Assembly: GCF_044430645.1 (NCBI RefSeq)
Contig: NZ_JAWUDN010000005.1
Coordinates: 62,001 to 126,000, forward strand
Reading direction: 5' to 3'
Origin: Ewingella allii
GTDB taxonomy: Bacteria > Pseudomonadota > Gammaproteobacteria > Enterobacterales > Enterobacteriaceae
Length of the DNA: 64,000 bases
Notes under the pieces: model-generated
What the model was told of the DNA's origin: nothing
What the model saw: only the letters and a program-made list of their open reading frames with translations
The model's database searches: none
In this document: piece after piece, positions 8,296 to 17,725 of the stretch
How positions within the stretch are numbered: position 1 is the stretch's first letter
Layout of the letters: each line of letters opens with the position of its first letter
Program-made: the position numbers and the translations under genes

Positions 8296-8858
8296 GCCGG
8301 GCGGTTTTTAGGGTGGCAGAAGCAGTAAGATTGATGATCGTTCACCAGCCCGGCGGCCTGCATAAAGGCATAGCAAATGGTCGAGCCGATAAACTTAAAG
8401 CCTTTCTTCTTCAATGCTTTGGACATGCTATCAGACACGGCGGTTTTGGCCGGAATGCCTTCTGGGCCGAGAGGGTTATTGATGACCGGTTGGTTATCGA
8501 CAAACTGCCAAATGAAGGCGGAGAACTCTTCGCCGTTGGCTTGCATCGCCAAATAGGCCTGCGCATTGGAGATGATGGCTTTGATTTTACCGCGATGGCG
8601 AATGATGCCCGCATCCAGCACCAGCGTTTCGACATCCTCATCGCTCATTTTTGCGATGCGAACCGGGTCGAAATTGTGAAAACAGCGGCGATAATTCTCG
8701 CGTTTACGCAACACGGTTATCCAGGAAAGGCCGGCCTGCTGGCCCTCAAGACACAACATTTCGAACAGTTCGCGGCCATCTTTCACCGGAACGCCCCATT
8801 CTTTGTCGTGATACTCCAGATAAATGGGTTCTTTGGATACCCAACTACATCGTGTCAT
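8292..8858 (-). CDS. tag: DNA-3-methyladenine glycosylase I
   Basis: A 188-residue base-excision repair enzyme that removes 3-methyladenine from alkylated DNA. The zinc-snap ligands C4, H17, H175 and C179 known from E. coli Tag are all in place (MTRCSW, YHDKEWG, DHQSYCFCH), as is the conserved acidic residue in FEMLCLEGQQAGLSW. Start ATG 8858 has AAGGAT seven bases upstream; a longer in-frame extension to 9152 is rejected because it lacks homology. First gene of a tag-yiaC pair, divergent from the esterase gene. Confidence 0.95.
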   Translation of the reverse strand: MTRCSWVSKEPIYLEYHDKEWGVPVKDGRELFEMLCLEGQQAGLSWITVLRKRENYRRCFHNFDPVRIAKMSDEDVETLVLDAGIIRHRGKIKAIISNAQAYLAMQANGEEFSAFIWQFVDNQPVINNPLGPEGIPAKTAVSDSMSKALKKKGFKFIGSTICYAFMQAAGLVNDHQSYCFCHPKNRPA

Positions 8859-9060
8859 TACGTTAATCCTTATCGTCATGGCGGTGGCCCATAGTCCTAC
8901 TAATGGGGCGAGTCTGCAACTTGATGAGACTACTCTGCAACTTCCCGCTTTTGCGTTCTCATCCTTGACTCCCCGGCATTCTGAACCATAGTCAACACCA
9001 CAAATTACGCAATCCTTACATACAGATGGGTCTTCGACCTTCTCGTTGATGATGGAAAAC

Positions 9061-11076
9061 ATGATGATGAGCCAACACCTGATGGATAAGAATAAAAAAC
9101 CTCTTTCACGCCTGACCCGATGTGCTCTGGCTACTGCCATTCTGCTTGGCACCAGCGCCTCAGCCCATGCCTATGACCAACTTTATGTGTTCGGCGACAG
9201 CCTGAGCGACACCGGAAATATCGGCCGCTGGACCTTCGACAGCAGCTCCCATCAGCTTTATGACGAAATTCTGGCTGGCAATATCGGCACCACCTTAACG
9301 CCTTCTTCCAAAGGCGGGTTGAACTATGCCGAAGGCGGCGGCGTGGCCGTGCCGGGGCTGGATTCCGACTACACCACGCAGGATCAGGTGAAAAACTATT
9401 TGGCCTCGACCGGCGGCAAAGCCGATCCGAATGGCCTGTATATCCACTGGATTGGCGGCAATGACTTGGCGGCTGCAGCGCTTAACCCATTAAAAGCCTT
9501 GGATATTGCGACTAACAGCGCGACTCAGGCCGCCTCGCAGGTTAATGACTTACTGAAAGCCGGAGCAGGAACCGTGGTGGTGCCGACGGTGCCGAACATC
9601 GGCCTGACGCCGGTATTGATGGAAGGCATTATTCAGGTCGGCATGCTGCCGGTGCAGCAGCAGGCGCTGGAAGCAGCCTATAAGTACCTCAACGCGCAAA
9701 ACACCCCGAGCACCGATGCCCGTACTCAGGCCATCCACGACGCGTTAAAGGCCTCGACTACCGCCGGGCTGGACTCGGAGATCGTGCAGGACTTGGTGTC
9801 GAAGGGGATGATTGCCGCCTATGACGCGCTGCGCGGCGTAGCGGAAGGGCTGACTGAAACCTACAACACCACCGAAGATATCGCGCTGGCGAAAACCGGC
9901 GGCAACATCGCGCGCGTGGACATCAACGGCCTGTTCAACGAAGTGATCGCCAACCCGGCGATGTACGGTTTCGCTAACACCGCGGGCACCGCCTGTCCGG
10001 TCGGCACCTCGGCGTCAGAATGTACCTCGAACCTGCCGGGCTTCGACAGCAGCAAAAACTTCCTGTTTGCCGACCACTTCCACCCAACGCCGCAGGCCCA
10101 CGCGCTGATCGCACAGTATATGCAGTCGGTGATCAACGGGCCGCTGGAAGTCACCGCCCTAAACCAAGGTTCACTGGCCTTAGCGCGTAATACCCAAGGG
10201 CTGCTCGACAGCCGCTACCAGCAGCTGCGCACGCAGGATAACAAAGCCGGTACCTTCGGCATGTTCGGCGGTTATGCCGGGCAGCACTTTGATAATAAAG
10301 CGAATTCGTCCCTGAGTAATGGCGATACCACTACCAACTCCGGCAACATCGGGCTGGATTATCAGCTGACCGACAACTGGATGATGGGCCTGATGATCTC
10401 CGGCTCCAGCGACAAGCAGGACCCGACCGACAACTACAGCTATCGCACGCGTGGCTGGATGGCGACGGCCTTCACCGGAGTGAAAATCGCCGAAAACGGC
10501 TGGATCAACGGCGATTTCCACTATGGCTCGCTGAACTATGACGACATCAAGCGCAGCATCACCCTCGGCCCGGCGACCCGCACCGAGCAGGGCGATACCG
10601 ACGGTAAAAACATCGGCGGGCGCGTGACCGCCGGTTGGGATATCCCGGTGCTACCGGTGCTGACTACTGGCCCGGTGGCGCAATACAGCTGGGATTACAG
10701 CAGCGTGAACGGCTACGCCGAGAAGGACAACACCAGCACCTCAATGCGCTTTGGCGACCAGACCTCCCACTCGCAGATTGGCGCGCTGGGCTGGCGTCTG
10801 AACGCGCAGCTGGGCATCGTCAACCCGTATGCGCAGGTCACCTATGACCGTCAGTTCGGTGATAACAACTACACCGCCACCGGCGCGATTAAATCGACCC
10901 GCACGCGCTTTAGCCGCACCACGGAAGATCAGGATAAAGACTGGGTGGATATGACCCTCGGCGCCAACGTGCAGATAACCGACAGCGTCGCGGCCTTCGC
11001 CGCCGTTTCCCAGACCACTGGACTGGATTCTGGCGAGCAGACGTCATACAACGCGGGTATCAGTGCAAGGTTCTAA
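9061..11076 (+). CDS. apeE: GDSL autotransporter esterase (ApeE/EstA type)
   Basis: Outer-membrane esterase of about 671 residues. A signal peptide ends at about residue 37 (SASAHA). The GDSL hydrolase domain (about 40-370) holds the serine in YVFGDSLSDTGN, the GGND block and the Asp/His pair in FADHFHPTPQ. A type V autotransporter barrel (about 390-671) ends in the expected C-terminal Phe (ISARF). Salmonella ApeE and Pseudomonas EstA are the model proteins; they hydrolyse lipid or ester substrates at the cell surface. Several adjacent Met codons (9049, 9052, 9061, 9064, 9067) make the exact start uncertain; the GGA at 9054 favours 9061 or 9064. The gene is monocistronic, ending in a strong terminator. 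Confidence 0.9.
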   Translation: MMMSQHLMDKNKKPLSRLTRCALATAILLGTSASAHAYDQLYVFGDSLSDTGNIGRWTFDSSSHQLYDEILAGNIGTTLTPSSKGGLNYAEGGGVAVPGLDSDYTTQDQVKNYLASTGGKADPNGLYIHWIGGNDLAAAALNPLKALDIATNSATQAASQVNDLLKAGAGTVVVPTVPNIGLTPVLMEGIIQVGMLPVQQQALEAAYKYLNAQNTPSTDARTQAIHDALKASTTAGLDSEIVQDLVSKGMIAAYDALRGVAEGLTETYNTTEDIALAKTGGNIARVDINGLFNEVIANPAMYGFANTAGTACPVGTSASECTSNLPGFDSSKNFLFADHFHPTPQAHALIAQYMQSVINGPLEVTALNQGSLALARNTQGLLDSRYQQLRTQDNKAGTFGMFGGYAGQHFDNKANSSLSNGDTTTNSGNIGLDYQLTDNWMMGLMISGSSDKQDPTDNYSYRTRGWMATAFTGVKIAENGWINGDFHYGSLNYDDIKRSITLGPATRTEQGDTDGKNIGGRVTAGWDIPVLPVLTTGPVAQYSWDYSSVNGYAEKDNTSTSMRFGDQTSHSQIGALGWRLNAQLGIVNPYAQVTYDRQFGDNNYTATGAIKSTRTRFSRTTEDQDKDWVDMTLGANVQITDSVAAFAAVSQTTGLDSGEQTSYNAGISARF

Positions 11077-11093
11077 GCATTAAGTGAGTCATC

Positions 11094-11130
11094 AACAGGG
11101 GCTGATGAGCGATCATCAGCCCCTGTTTTA
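11094..11130 (+). terminator. Intrinsic terminator of the esterase gene
   Basis: Fifteen-base perfect stem (AACAGGGGCTGATGA with its complement) around a GCGA loop, ending in a TTTTAT tail. It separates the esterase gene from glyQ. Confidence 0.9.
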
Positions 11131-11240
11131 TCAAAAAGAATCAGATCTTCATGTCAGTAGGGATTCTGGCTGATTATCTTCCGCTCAGCGGGTATACTGT
11201 CCGACTCTTTTAAACTCACTGTCTCGCGTGCGAAACCAAC

Positions 11241-12155
11241 ATGCAAAAGTTTGATACCAAGACCTTTCAGGGCCTGATCCTGACACTTCAGGATTATTGG
11301 GCGCAGCAGGGCTGCACCATTGTTCAACCACTGGATATGGAAGTCGGCGCGGGTACCTCGCACCCGATGACCAGCCTGCGCGCACTCGGCCCTGAGCCTT
11401 TTGCGGCAGCCTATGTCCAGCCGTCACGCCGCCCGACTGACGGTCGCTACGGTGAGAACCCAAACCGCCTGCAACACTATTACCAGTTCCAGGTGATGAT
11501 CAAACCTTCCCCGGACAACATACAGGAGCTGTACCTCGGCTCGCTGAAAGAGCTGGGTATTGACCCGCTGATCCACGACATCCGCTTCGTTGAAGACAAC
11601 TGGGAAAACCCAACGCTTGGCGCATGGGGTCTGGGTTGGGAAGTGTGGCTGAACGGCATGGAAGTGACGCAGTTCACTTACTTCCAGCAGGTTGGCGGTC
11701 TGGAATGTAAGCCTGTGACCGGCGAAATTACCTACGGTCTGGAGCGTCTGGCGATGTACATTCAGGGCGTAGACAGCGTTTACGACCTGGTCTGGAGCGA
11801 CGGCCCGCTGGGTAAAACCACCTACGGCGACGTGTTCCATCAGAACGAAGTTGAGCAATCGACTTACAACTTCGAATACGCCGACGTTGATTTCCTGTTC
11901 ACCTGTTTCGAGCAGCATGAGAAAGAAGCGCAAACCCTGTTGGCTCTTGAGAAGCCGCTGGCACTGCCTGCTTACGAACGCATTCTGAAAGCGGCGCATT
12001 GCTTTAACCTGCTGGACGCGCGTAAAGCCATCTCCGTGACTGAACGCCAGCGCTACATTCTGCGCATCCGTACCCTGACTAAAGCGGTTGCTGAGGCGTA
12101 TTACGCTTCCCGCGAAGTGCTGGGCTTCCCGATGTGCAAAAAGAACGAGAAGTGA
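11241..12155 (+). CDS. glyQ: Glycyl-tRNA synthetase alpha subunit
   Basis: A 304-residue class II aminoacyl-tRNA synthetase catalytic subunit, nearly the same as E. coli GlyQ (FQGLILTLQDYWAQQGCTIVQP, RYGENPNRLQHYYQFQVM, EVWLNGMEVTQFTYFQQVGG). It forms an alpha2-beta2 enzyme with GlyS that charges tRNA-Gly. The glyS start follows nine bases after its stop, so the two are made together. The start is the ATG at 11241. Confidence 0.98.
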   Translation: MQKFDTKTFQGLILTLQDYWAQQGCTIVQPLDMEVGAGTSHPMTSLRALGPEPFAAAYVQPSRRPTDGRYGENPNRLQHYYQFQVMIKPSPDNIQELYLGSLKELGIDPLIHDIRFVEDNWENPTLGAWGLGWEVWLNGMEVTQFTYFQQVGGLECKPVTGEITYGLERLAMYIQGVDSVYDLVWSDGPLGKTTYGDVFHQNEVEQSTYNFEYADVDFLFTCFEQHEKEAQTLLALEKPLALPAYERILKAAHCFNLLDARKAISVTERQRYILRIRTLTKAVAEAYYASREVLGFPMCKKNEK

Positions 12156-12164
12156 GAAACAGTG

Positions 12165-14234
12165 ATGACTGAAAAAACTTTTCTGGTGGAAATCGGTACT
12201 GAAGAACTGCCACCGAAGGCTCTGCGTAGCCTTGCTGAATCTTTTGCGGCTAACCTGACTGCGGAGCTGGATGCAGCAAATCTGCCACACGGCGACGTAA
12301 AATGGTTCGCAGCACCGCGCCGTCTGGCGCTGAAAGTCTCCAACCTGAGCGCCACTCAGGCCGATCGCGAAGTCGAAAAACGCGGCCCGGCCGTGTCTCA
12401 GGCTTTCGATGCCGAAGGCAAACCGAGCAAAGCGGCCGAAGGCTGGGCGCGCGGTTGCGGTATTACTGTCGATCAGGCCGAGCGTCTGGTGACTGACAAA
12501 GGTGAATGGCTGGTTTACCGTGCGCACGTCAAAGGCGAAAGCGCGCAACACCTGCTGGCACCGATGGTCGCTAACTCGCTGGCCAAGCTGCCAATCCCTA
12601 AACTGATGCACTGGGGCGACTCCGACGTGCAGTTTGTGCGTCCGGTTCACACCGTAACCCTGTTGCTGGGCGATGAGCTGATCCCAGGCACCATTCTGGG
12701 CATCGAGTCTGCGCGCACTATTCGCGGCCACCGCTTTATGGGCGAGTCAGAATTCACCATCGACAATGCCGATCAGTATCCGCAAATCTTGCTGGAGCGC
12801 GGCAAAGTGGTTGCCGATTATGAGCAGCGTAAAGCCCTCATCAAGCAAGATGCCGAGAAAGCTGCCAAAGAGATTGGCGGTATTGCTGACCTGAGCGAAA
12901 GCCTGCTGGAAGAAGTGGCCTCGCTGGTGGAGTGGCCGGTAGTGCTGACCGCCAAGTTCGAAGAGAAATTCCTCAAGGTGCCTGCCGAAGCGCTGGTATA
13001 CACCATGAAGGGCGACCAGAAGTATTTCCCGGTATACGACGCCGCGGGCAAACTGCTGCCGAACTTTATCTTCGTGACCAACATCGAGTCGAAAGACCCG
13101 CAGCAAATCATTTCTGGTAACGAGAAAGTGGTTCGTCCGCGTCTGGCCGATGCTGAGTTCTTCTTCAATACCGACCTGAAAAAGCGTCTGGAAGATAACT
13201 TGCCGCGTCTGGAAACCGTTCTGTTCCAGAAACAGCTCGGCACCCTGCGTGACAAAACCGACCGTATCGAAGAGTTGTCAGGTTGGATCGCCGATAAAAT
13301 CGGTGCCAACGTTGAGAACGCCAAGCGCGCTGGCCTGCTGTCTAAGTGCGACCTGATGACCAACATGGTGTTTGAGTTCACCGATACTCAGGGCGTGATG
13401 GGCATGCACTATGCGCGTCATGACGGCGAAGCGGAAGAAGTGGCCGTGGCGCTGAACGAGCAGTATCAGCCGCGCTTTGCCGGCGACCAACTGCCAGAAT
13501 CGCTGGTGGCCTGTGCGCTGGCGATCGCCGACAAAATGGACACGCTGGCCGGTATCTTCGGGATTGGCCAACATCCAAAAGGCGATAAAGACCCATTCGC
13601 TCTGCGCCGTGCTGCGCTGGGCGTGCTGCGCATTATCGTTGAGAAAAACCTGCCTCTCGACCTGCAAACCCTGACCGAAGAAGCCGTTCGCCTGTACGGC
13701 GACAAGCTAACTAACGCCAAGGCTGTGGATGAAGTGGTTGATTTCATGCTCGGCCGTTTCCGCGCGTGGTATCAGGAAGAAGGTCACGCGGTCGACACTA
13801 TTCAGGCCGTATTGGCGCGTCGTCCGACCAAACCTGCTGATTTCGACGCCCGTGTGAAAGCCGTGAGTCACTTCCGTACGCTGGATGAAGCCGCGACGCT
13901 GGCCGCTGCCAACAAACGCGTTTCCAACATCCTTGCTAAGTCTACCGACACCCTGCTGGACCACGTTCACGCTTCAGTCTTGAAAGAAGCGGCAGAGCTG
14001 AAGCTGGCGACCCATCTGGTGGTGTTGCGCGACAAACTGGAACCGCTGTTCGCAGCAGGCCAGTATCAGGAAGCGCTGGTGGAGTTAGCCGCGCTGCGTG
14101 AAACCGTCGACAGCTTCTTCGATACCGTAATGGTTATGGATGAGAATGAAGCCATTCGTGTGAACCGCCTGACGCTGCTGTCCAAACTGCGTGAGCTGTT
14201 CCTGCAAGTCGCGGATATTTCTCTGCTTCAATAA
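12165..14234 (+). CDS. glyS: Glycyl-tRNA synthetase beta subunit
   Basis: The 689-residue beta subunit, the E. coli length, beginning MTEKTFLVEIGTEELPPKALR. It carries the tRNA-binding, HD-like and anticodon-binding parts that the alpha subunit lacks. ATG 12165 is preferred to GTG 12162 because it matches the E. coli N-terminus. Second gene of glyQS; a strong terminator follows. Confidence 0.98.
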   Translation: MTEKTFLVEIGTEELPPKALRSLAESFAANLTAELDAANLPHGDVKWFAAPRRLALKVSNLSATQADREVEKRGPAVSQAFDAEGKPSKAAEGWARGCGITVDQAERLVTDKGEWLVYRAHVKGESAQHLLAPMVANSLAKLPIPKLMHWGDSDVQFVRPVHTVTLLLGDELIPGTILGIESARTIRGHRFMGESEFTIDNADQYPQILLERGKVVADYEQRKALIKQDAEKAAKEIGGIADLSESLLEEVASLVEWPVVLTAKFEEKFLKVPAEALVYTMKGDQKYFPVYDAAGKLLPNFIFVTNIESKDPQQIISGNEKVVRPRLADAEFFFNTDLKKRLEDNLPRLETVLFQKQLGTLRDKTDRIEELSGWIADKIGANVENAKRAGLLSKCDLMTNMVFEFTDTQGVMGMHYARHDGEAEEVAVALNEQYQPRFAGDQLPESLVACALAIADKMDTLAGIFGIGQHPKGDKDPFALRRAALGVLRIIVEKNLPLDLQTLTEEAVRLYGDKLTNAKAVDEVVDFMLGRFRAWYQEEGHAVDTIQAVLARRPTKPADFDARVKAVSHFRTLDEAATLAAANKRVSNILAKSTDTLLDHVHASVLKEAAELKLATHLVVLRDKLEPLFAAGQYQEALVELAALRETVDSFFDTVMVMDENEAIRVNRLTLLSKLRELFLQVADISLLQ

Positions 14235-14281
14235 GCAGGGGATTTTCAGCTTTTAGAAAGCTGAAGATTAAGTGTTGAGAG

Positions 14282-14315
14282 AGAGGCTGGGTCTGGTGAC
14301 CTAGCCTCTTTTTTT
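14282..14315 (+). terminator. Intrinsic terminator of glyQS
   Basis: Stem AGAGGCTGGGTC/GACCTAGCCTCT (one mismatch) around TGGT, followed by a run of seven or more T. A weaker hairpin (TTCAGCTTT/AAAGCTGAA) stands just before it at about 14246-14267. Confidence 0.9.
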
Positions 14316-14679
14316 GATTGCAAATTTTAGGTTTAAATTTAAGACATTGCGTTGCCACGCAAGCTACCACGCGGTTTTCCACCTCTTGCTCGGCGTCACT
14401 TCTGAATGCGGCTTACTGGCTTCTCAACCGAGCCGTTTCGGTTTGTTTTGTTTAGGATATTGACGTTGGTTTTATCCCTTCCCCCCTTTTTGGGGAAGGA
14501 TCAGAACAGTTTGCGTGGCGGCCCACGGTTTTGACGTTGAAGTTGAATTTAAACCCTTTTGCACGCTTTTTTAAAAAGCGTTCTCACCCCAGATGTTCTA
14601 TTCTATTACACGCATGGAAAGCCCAGATCGGCACGGAACTGGCCGGTAAAAAGAACATTGAAATCAGGAGTCAGGACTC
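14316..14679. other. Intergenic region between glyS and yiaF
   Basis: About 365 bases with no open frame I would call a gene. It holds a CCTTCCCC/GGGGAAGG hairpin at 14475-14500 of the same style as those at 782 and 52124, and presumably the yiaF promoter. I recognise no RNA gene here. Confidence 0.6.
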
Positions 14680-15402
14680 ATGGCTGTAGGGATCAGAAGC
14701 AGGGCATTCGGGCGTTGGTTAGCGCCGTTTGTGGCATTGCTGGTCGTGTTTCAACTCACGGCATGCGGCGATAAAGAGCCGGAGCAACGCAAAGCTTTTA
14801 TCGATTATTTGCAAAATACCGTGATGCGCAGCGGGCAGAATCTGCCGTCGCTGAGCGAAGATCAAAAACAGAAGTTCGGCAATTACGCTAACGATTACGG
14901 CATCATTCTGTCGTTCTCGCGTCAGCTGAAGTCATCGGTTGAAGGCGGTCTGGTGCCGGCGGTTAGCGCCATTGGTCAGATTCGTGCTCCGCAGGACTAC
15001 ATGACGCAACGCTCTGCGCTGCAACAGGCGGCGGGTTCGTTAAATCTTCTGAGTGCGCAAATTCGTGACTCGAAGAATAAAGCGGATACCGCGATGGCCG
15101 CGCTGAAGCAGCCGGATGATTTGAAAGCGGTTTATGGTCAGGTTTATTCCAATGTCGTGACCGAACCGGCTAACGTGCTGACACCGCTGGTGCCTGCGCT
15201 CAGCAGCTTCACTCAGGACATCATTGCCGTGGGCGATTACCTGCAACAGCAGGGCAATCAGGTGGCTTTCGCCAATGGCGGCGTGCAATTCCCGACTCAG
15301 CAGCAGGCAACGCAGTACAACACCATGATGTCGAATCTGGTGGGCAAACAGCAGACGCTGCTCAGCGCGCAGAAAGTCGCGCAAGGCGATTACAGCCATT
15401 AA
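14680..15402 (+). CDS. yiaF: DUF3053 lipoprotein YiaF
   Basis: A 240-residue envelope lipoprotein of unknown function, homologous to E. coli YiaF. The signal peptide ends in a lipobox with Cys29 (FQLTAC). The mature part contains the conserved block KAFIDYLQNTVMRSG and is otherwise helical and polar. An AGGA lies just before ATG 14680. Single gene ending in its own terminator; in E. coli, too, yiaF lies in the yiaD/ghrB/glyS neighbourhood. Confidence 0.9.
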   Translation: MAVGIRSRAFGRWLAPFVALLVVFQLTACGDKEPEQRKAFIDYLQNTVMRSGQNLPSLSEDQKQKFGNYANDYGIILSFSRQLKSSVEGGLVPAVSAIGQIRAPQDYMTQRSALQQAAGSLNLLSAQIRDSKNKADTAMAALKQPDDLKAVYGQVYSNVVTEPANVLTPLVPALSSFTQDIIAVGDYLQQQGNQVAFANGGVQFPTQQQATQYNTMMSNLVGKQQTLLSAQKVAQGDYSH

Positions 15403-15439
15403 TTTCTGGTAACTCGCTGAATTATTGTTAAATAATCGA

Positions 15440-15467
15440 GCCACGTGGGAAACCTCGTGGCTTTTTT
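15440..15467 (+). terminator. Intrinsic terminator of yiaF
   Basis: GCCACG (15440-15445) and CGTGGC (15456-15461), extended by an imperfect inner stem, followed by six T. Confidence 0.85.
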
Positions 15468-15601
15468 GTCTCTTGCGCCAGCGTCAGGATCTGTAAATTT
15501 ATAAAAAATAACAATTTCTCAACTGCAACTGGCTGCGATTTACTCTACTTTTCAGCAATACATTTTCCTCTTTCCCGACTTTATCGATTAAGGAGCTATG
15601 A

Positions 15602-16393
15602 ATGAAACGTCAGACGATGACTTTGCTGGCCGCACTGGTAATGACCCCGACGCTAGCGATGGCGGCTGATGCCACCACCGCCGATTTCACCCCGGCTCAG
15701 CAAGAAGCGATTGGCAAGATTGCGGCCGATTACATGGTCGCGCACCCAGAAATTTTGGTGCAGGTGAGCCAGAAGTTGCAGGCCCAGCAGGCTGACCAGC
15801 AGCAGCAACAGGCTCAGGATGCCGTGCTGGCTAACGCCAAAGCGCTGGTGAATGACCCGGCGACGCCAAGCTATGGCCCGAAAGATGCCAAAGTCGCGTT
15901 TGTGGAGTTCTTCGATTACCAATGCCTGTATTGCAGCCGTATGGCCCCGCTGGTAGAGCAAACGGTGAAGGCCAACCCAACGGTGCGTTTCGTGTTTAAA
16001 GAGTGGCCAATCTTCGGCGATCGTTGGAAAGAGTCGATCACGGCCGCTGAAACCGGCATGGCAGTGTGGAAAGAGAAGGGCTCTCAGGCTTACTTCGACT
16101 ATCACAACAGCCTTTATCGCACTGGCCATGACGAAGGTAAGCTGACCAACGCGGATATTGCCGCCGCGGTGAAAGCAGCGAAAGCCAGCACGCCAAGCGC
16201 AGAACAGCTGAAAGCGACCCATGAAGCTCTGGCATCCAATGACGAATTGGCGCGTACTTTAGGCTTCGGCGGCACGCCGGGCTTCGTCGTGATGCCAACC
16301 TCTGGCGCCACCGCTGCAAACACCACCGTATTGCCAGGTGCCGTGTCTGCCGAGGAGTTACAGGCCGCCATCGTCAAAGCTCAGGGTAAATAA
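15602..16393 (+). CDS. Periplasmic DsbA-family thiol oxidoreductase (ScsC/BcfH-like)
   Basis: A 263-residue secreted protein. Signal peptide to about residue 21 (TLAMAADA), then an N-terminal helical region (AADYMVAHPEILVQVSQKLQ followed by a Q-rich stretch at 61-75), then a DsbA-type thioredoxin fold with active site C108-L-Y-C111 and cis-Pro226 (GGTPGF). The helical region with the HPEIL motif recalls the trimerisation arm of ScsC-type disulfide isomerases, so shuffling rather than simple oxidation is possible; this is inference. No scs copper genes are nearby. Monocistronic, with a terminator behind it. Confidence 0.85.
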   Translation: MKRQTMTLLAALVMTPTLAMAADATTADFTPAQQEAIGKIAADYMVAHPEILVQVSQKLQAQQADQQQQQAQDAVLANAKALVNDPATPSYGPKDAKVAFVEFFDYQCLYCSRMAPLVEQTVKANPTVRFVFKEWPIFGDRWKESITAAETGMAVWKEKGSQAYFDYHNSLYRTGHDEGKLTNADIAAAVKAAKASTPSAEQLKATHEALASNDELARTLGFGGTPGFVVMPTSGATAANTTVLPGAVSAEELQAAIVKAQGK

Positions 16394-16402
16394 CTCGCAG
16401 CT

Positions 16403-16442
16403 AACATCTTCAGGCTCCTCGATCGGGGGCCTGATGTTTTTT
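16403..16442 (+). terminator. Intrinsic terminator of the DsbA-like gene
   Basis: AACATC(TT)CAGGC pairs with GCCTGATGTT across a G-rich loop, and six T follow. The two-base bulge is tolerated. Confidence 0.8.
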
Positions 16443-16590
16443 CTCGCGTTGCTCGAGTGTCCGAATTATCGGACCCATATTCTGGTCACACATTCTTAGA
16501 TCTAACCTTGAAAAAATCATATAAGTTAGTGGCTGTATTTAATCGTAACAGAGAGTCCAAGTAGCTCTTTTCTGCCAATCTCTTATTCCA

Positions 16591-17067
16591 TTACTGGTCG
16601 GAATGAAGAAAATTATTTCTATCCATACATCCCTTATCCGCGAACTGTTTTTCCATAAATTCACAATGATTTTTAACGTAGTTATTCCATTCACGTTGTG
16701 GCTCGGGCTGAGCAATCTCTCTCTTATAAGTCTCTTTGTCGATTATTGCTTTTAGTTCACGATTTCTCTCGTATGTTTGCTGATACAAACATGCATTCTG
16801 AGTTATCTTATACTCTGCACCGTCATCAGGACTATATTTGCAAATTTCATCTCTAGCTTTGATCCATAGTATCTGAGTTCTCTTAACTTCATTTTTTATT
16901 TTAGGGAGCAATGTAACTATTTTGTTATATAAATAATTAAGGATTACATCCTCCGATTTATAATTTTTATAAGAACATATTTCCAATGCTGTAGTACTTT
17001 CACTTGTACAGTTTTCGTAAGACAAGGCAGAAAAGCTAATTAGCGATAATAGTATTAATTTTTTCAT
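16591..17067 (-). CDS. Secreted LprI-like (DUF1311) protein, candidate immunity protein 2
   Basis: A 158-residue AT-rich gene. A signal peptide (MKKLILLSLISFSALS) precedes a domain with the DUF1311/LprI layout: an early cysteine pair, then QILWIKARDEICKY, a further cysteine and YERNRELKAI. LprI from Mycobacterium tuberculosis is a lysozyme inhibitor, and the same fold occurs in small envelope proteins. Here it is third in line behind a lysozyme-domain protein and a second LprI-like gene, all leftward, so periplasmic immunity is the natural reading; that is inferred. ATG 17067 is preferred to 17100 because AGGAAGA precedes it and the protein then starts with the signal peptide. Confidence 0.72.
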   Translation of the reverse strand: MKKLILLSLISFSALSYENCTSESTTALEICSYKNYKSEDVILNYLYNKIVTLLPKIKNEVKRTQILWIKARDEICKYSPDDGAEYKITQNACLYQQTYERNRELKAIIDKETYKREIAQPEPQREWNNYVKNHCEFMEKQFADKGCMDRNNFLHSDQ

Positions 17068-17353
17068 TGAGATATTCTTCCTCAAATAATTTGGCTTCAT
17101 CTTCCATCATGTCTATCAAACACTCTGAGCCCTTTCCAATCAAGGGTCTTTTCATTGAGTGCAGCTTATTGGAGATGTCGCTCTAATGTTAAAATATGGA
17201 CTTCTATTAATCCGTATTTCAGGCGTTCCTCTTAGCTCTAACCATGAAATTCACGAGCAGCCCTTATAGGCTGTAAGCATTTTAAAATGGGGCCTTTCTG
17301 TTGATTGCCAGAGGTCCCCGATAAGTGTTTCACGTTCATCCCAAAACTGAATG
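17068..17353 (-). other. Gap between the two LprI-like genes with a possible gene remnant
   Basis: About 286 AT-rich bases. Just after the 17354 gene ends, the minus strand keeps an open frame of roughly 34 codons with protein-like composition (it includes FWDERETLIGDLWQ and HFKMLTAYKGCS), without a start codon or ribosome site. I do not recognise it; it may be the tail of a decayed gene. Otherwise the gap looks empty. Confidence 0.35.
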
Positions 17354-17725
17354 CTAATTATTTTCTTTTAGGTATTTTATGCGCTCATTCGTTTTATCAA
17401 GAAGACATTGAGTGTGTATACTTTGATATCCAGTTCCAGTCTGGGATTCGTATGTTTCATAATCACAGCTTGCATCCCTAAATCTGATCCATATTTGTTG
17501 GGATTTTTTCAGGAACATATCTTTCGATAAGGCTTGCCCATAAAAATCACCACCTTCTTTTTTATACTTCTGCATTTCGGTACTATACAATTCGTTTAAC
17601 TCATGGTCTGCTTGTGTATATTTTCTTTTAATATCAAGATAATTTGACTCCTCATCCTTAGATGTTGCATGTGCAATAAAAGATACAATTAATAGTGAAA
17701 ATATCATTTTCTTAGAAATTAACAT
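17354..17725 (-). CDS. Secreted LprI-like (DUF1311) protein, candidate immunity protein 1
   Basis: A 123-residue protein with an N-terminal hydrophobic signal (MIFSLLIVSFIAHA) and a DUF1311-type body: ADHELNELYSTEMQ, then QQIWIRFRDASCDYE, a second Cys and TNERIKYLKE. It is paralogous in design to the 16591 gene but clearly diverged. Its ATG overlaps the TAA of the large hydrolase gene by one base (TAATG), which implies translational coupling and a dedicated partner. I infer that it protects the producer's periplasm from the lysozyme domain encoded upstream. Confidence 0.75.
   Translation of the reverse strand: MLISKKMIFSLLIVSFIAHATSKDEESNYLDIKRKYTQADHELNELYSTEMQKYKKEGGDFYGQALSKDMFLKKSQQIWIRFRDASCDYETYESQTGTGYQSIHTQCLLDKTNERIKYLKENN

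Noticed and set aside
8859..9152. N-terminal extension of tag to 9152
   Set aside because: The extra 98 residues have no similarity to Tag, and the zinc ligands C4 and H17 fix the start at 8858.
11424..12731. 435-codon minus-strand open frame opposite glyQ-glyS
   Set aside because: It spans the junction of two essential conserved genes in antisense and its composition is that of a shadow frame.
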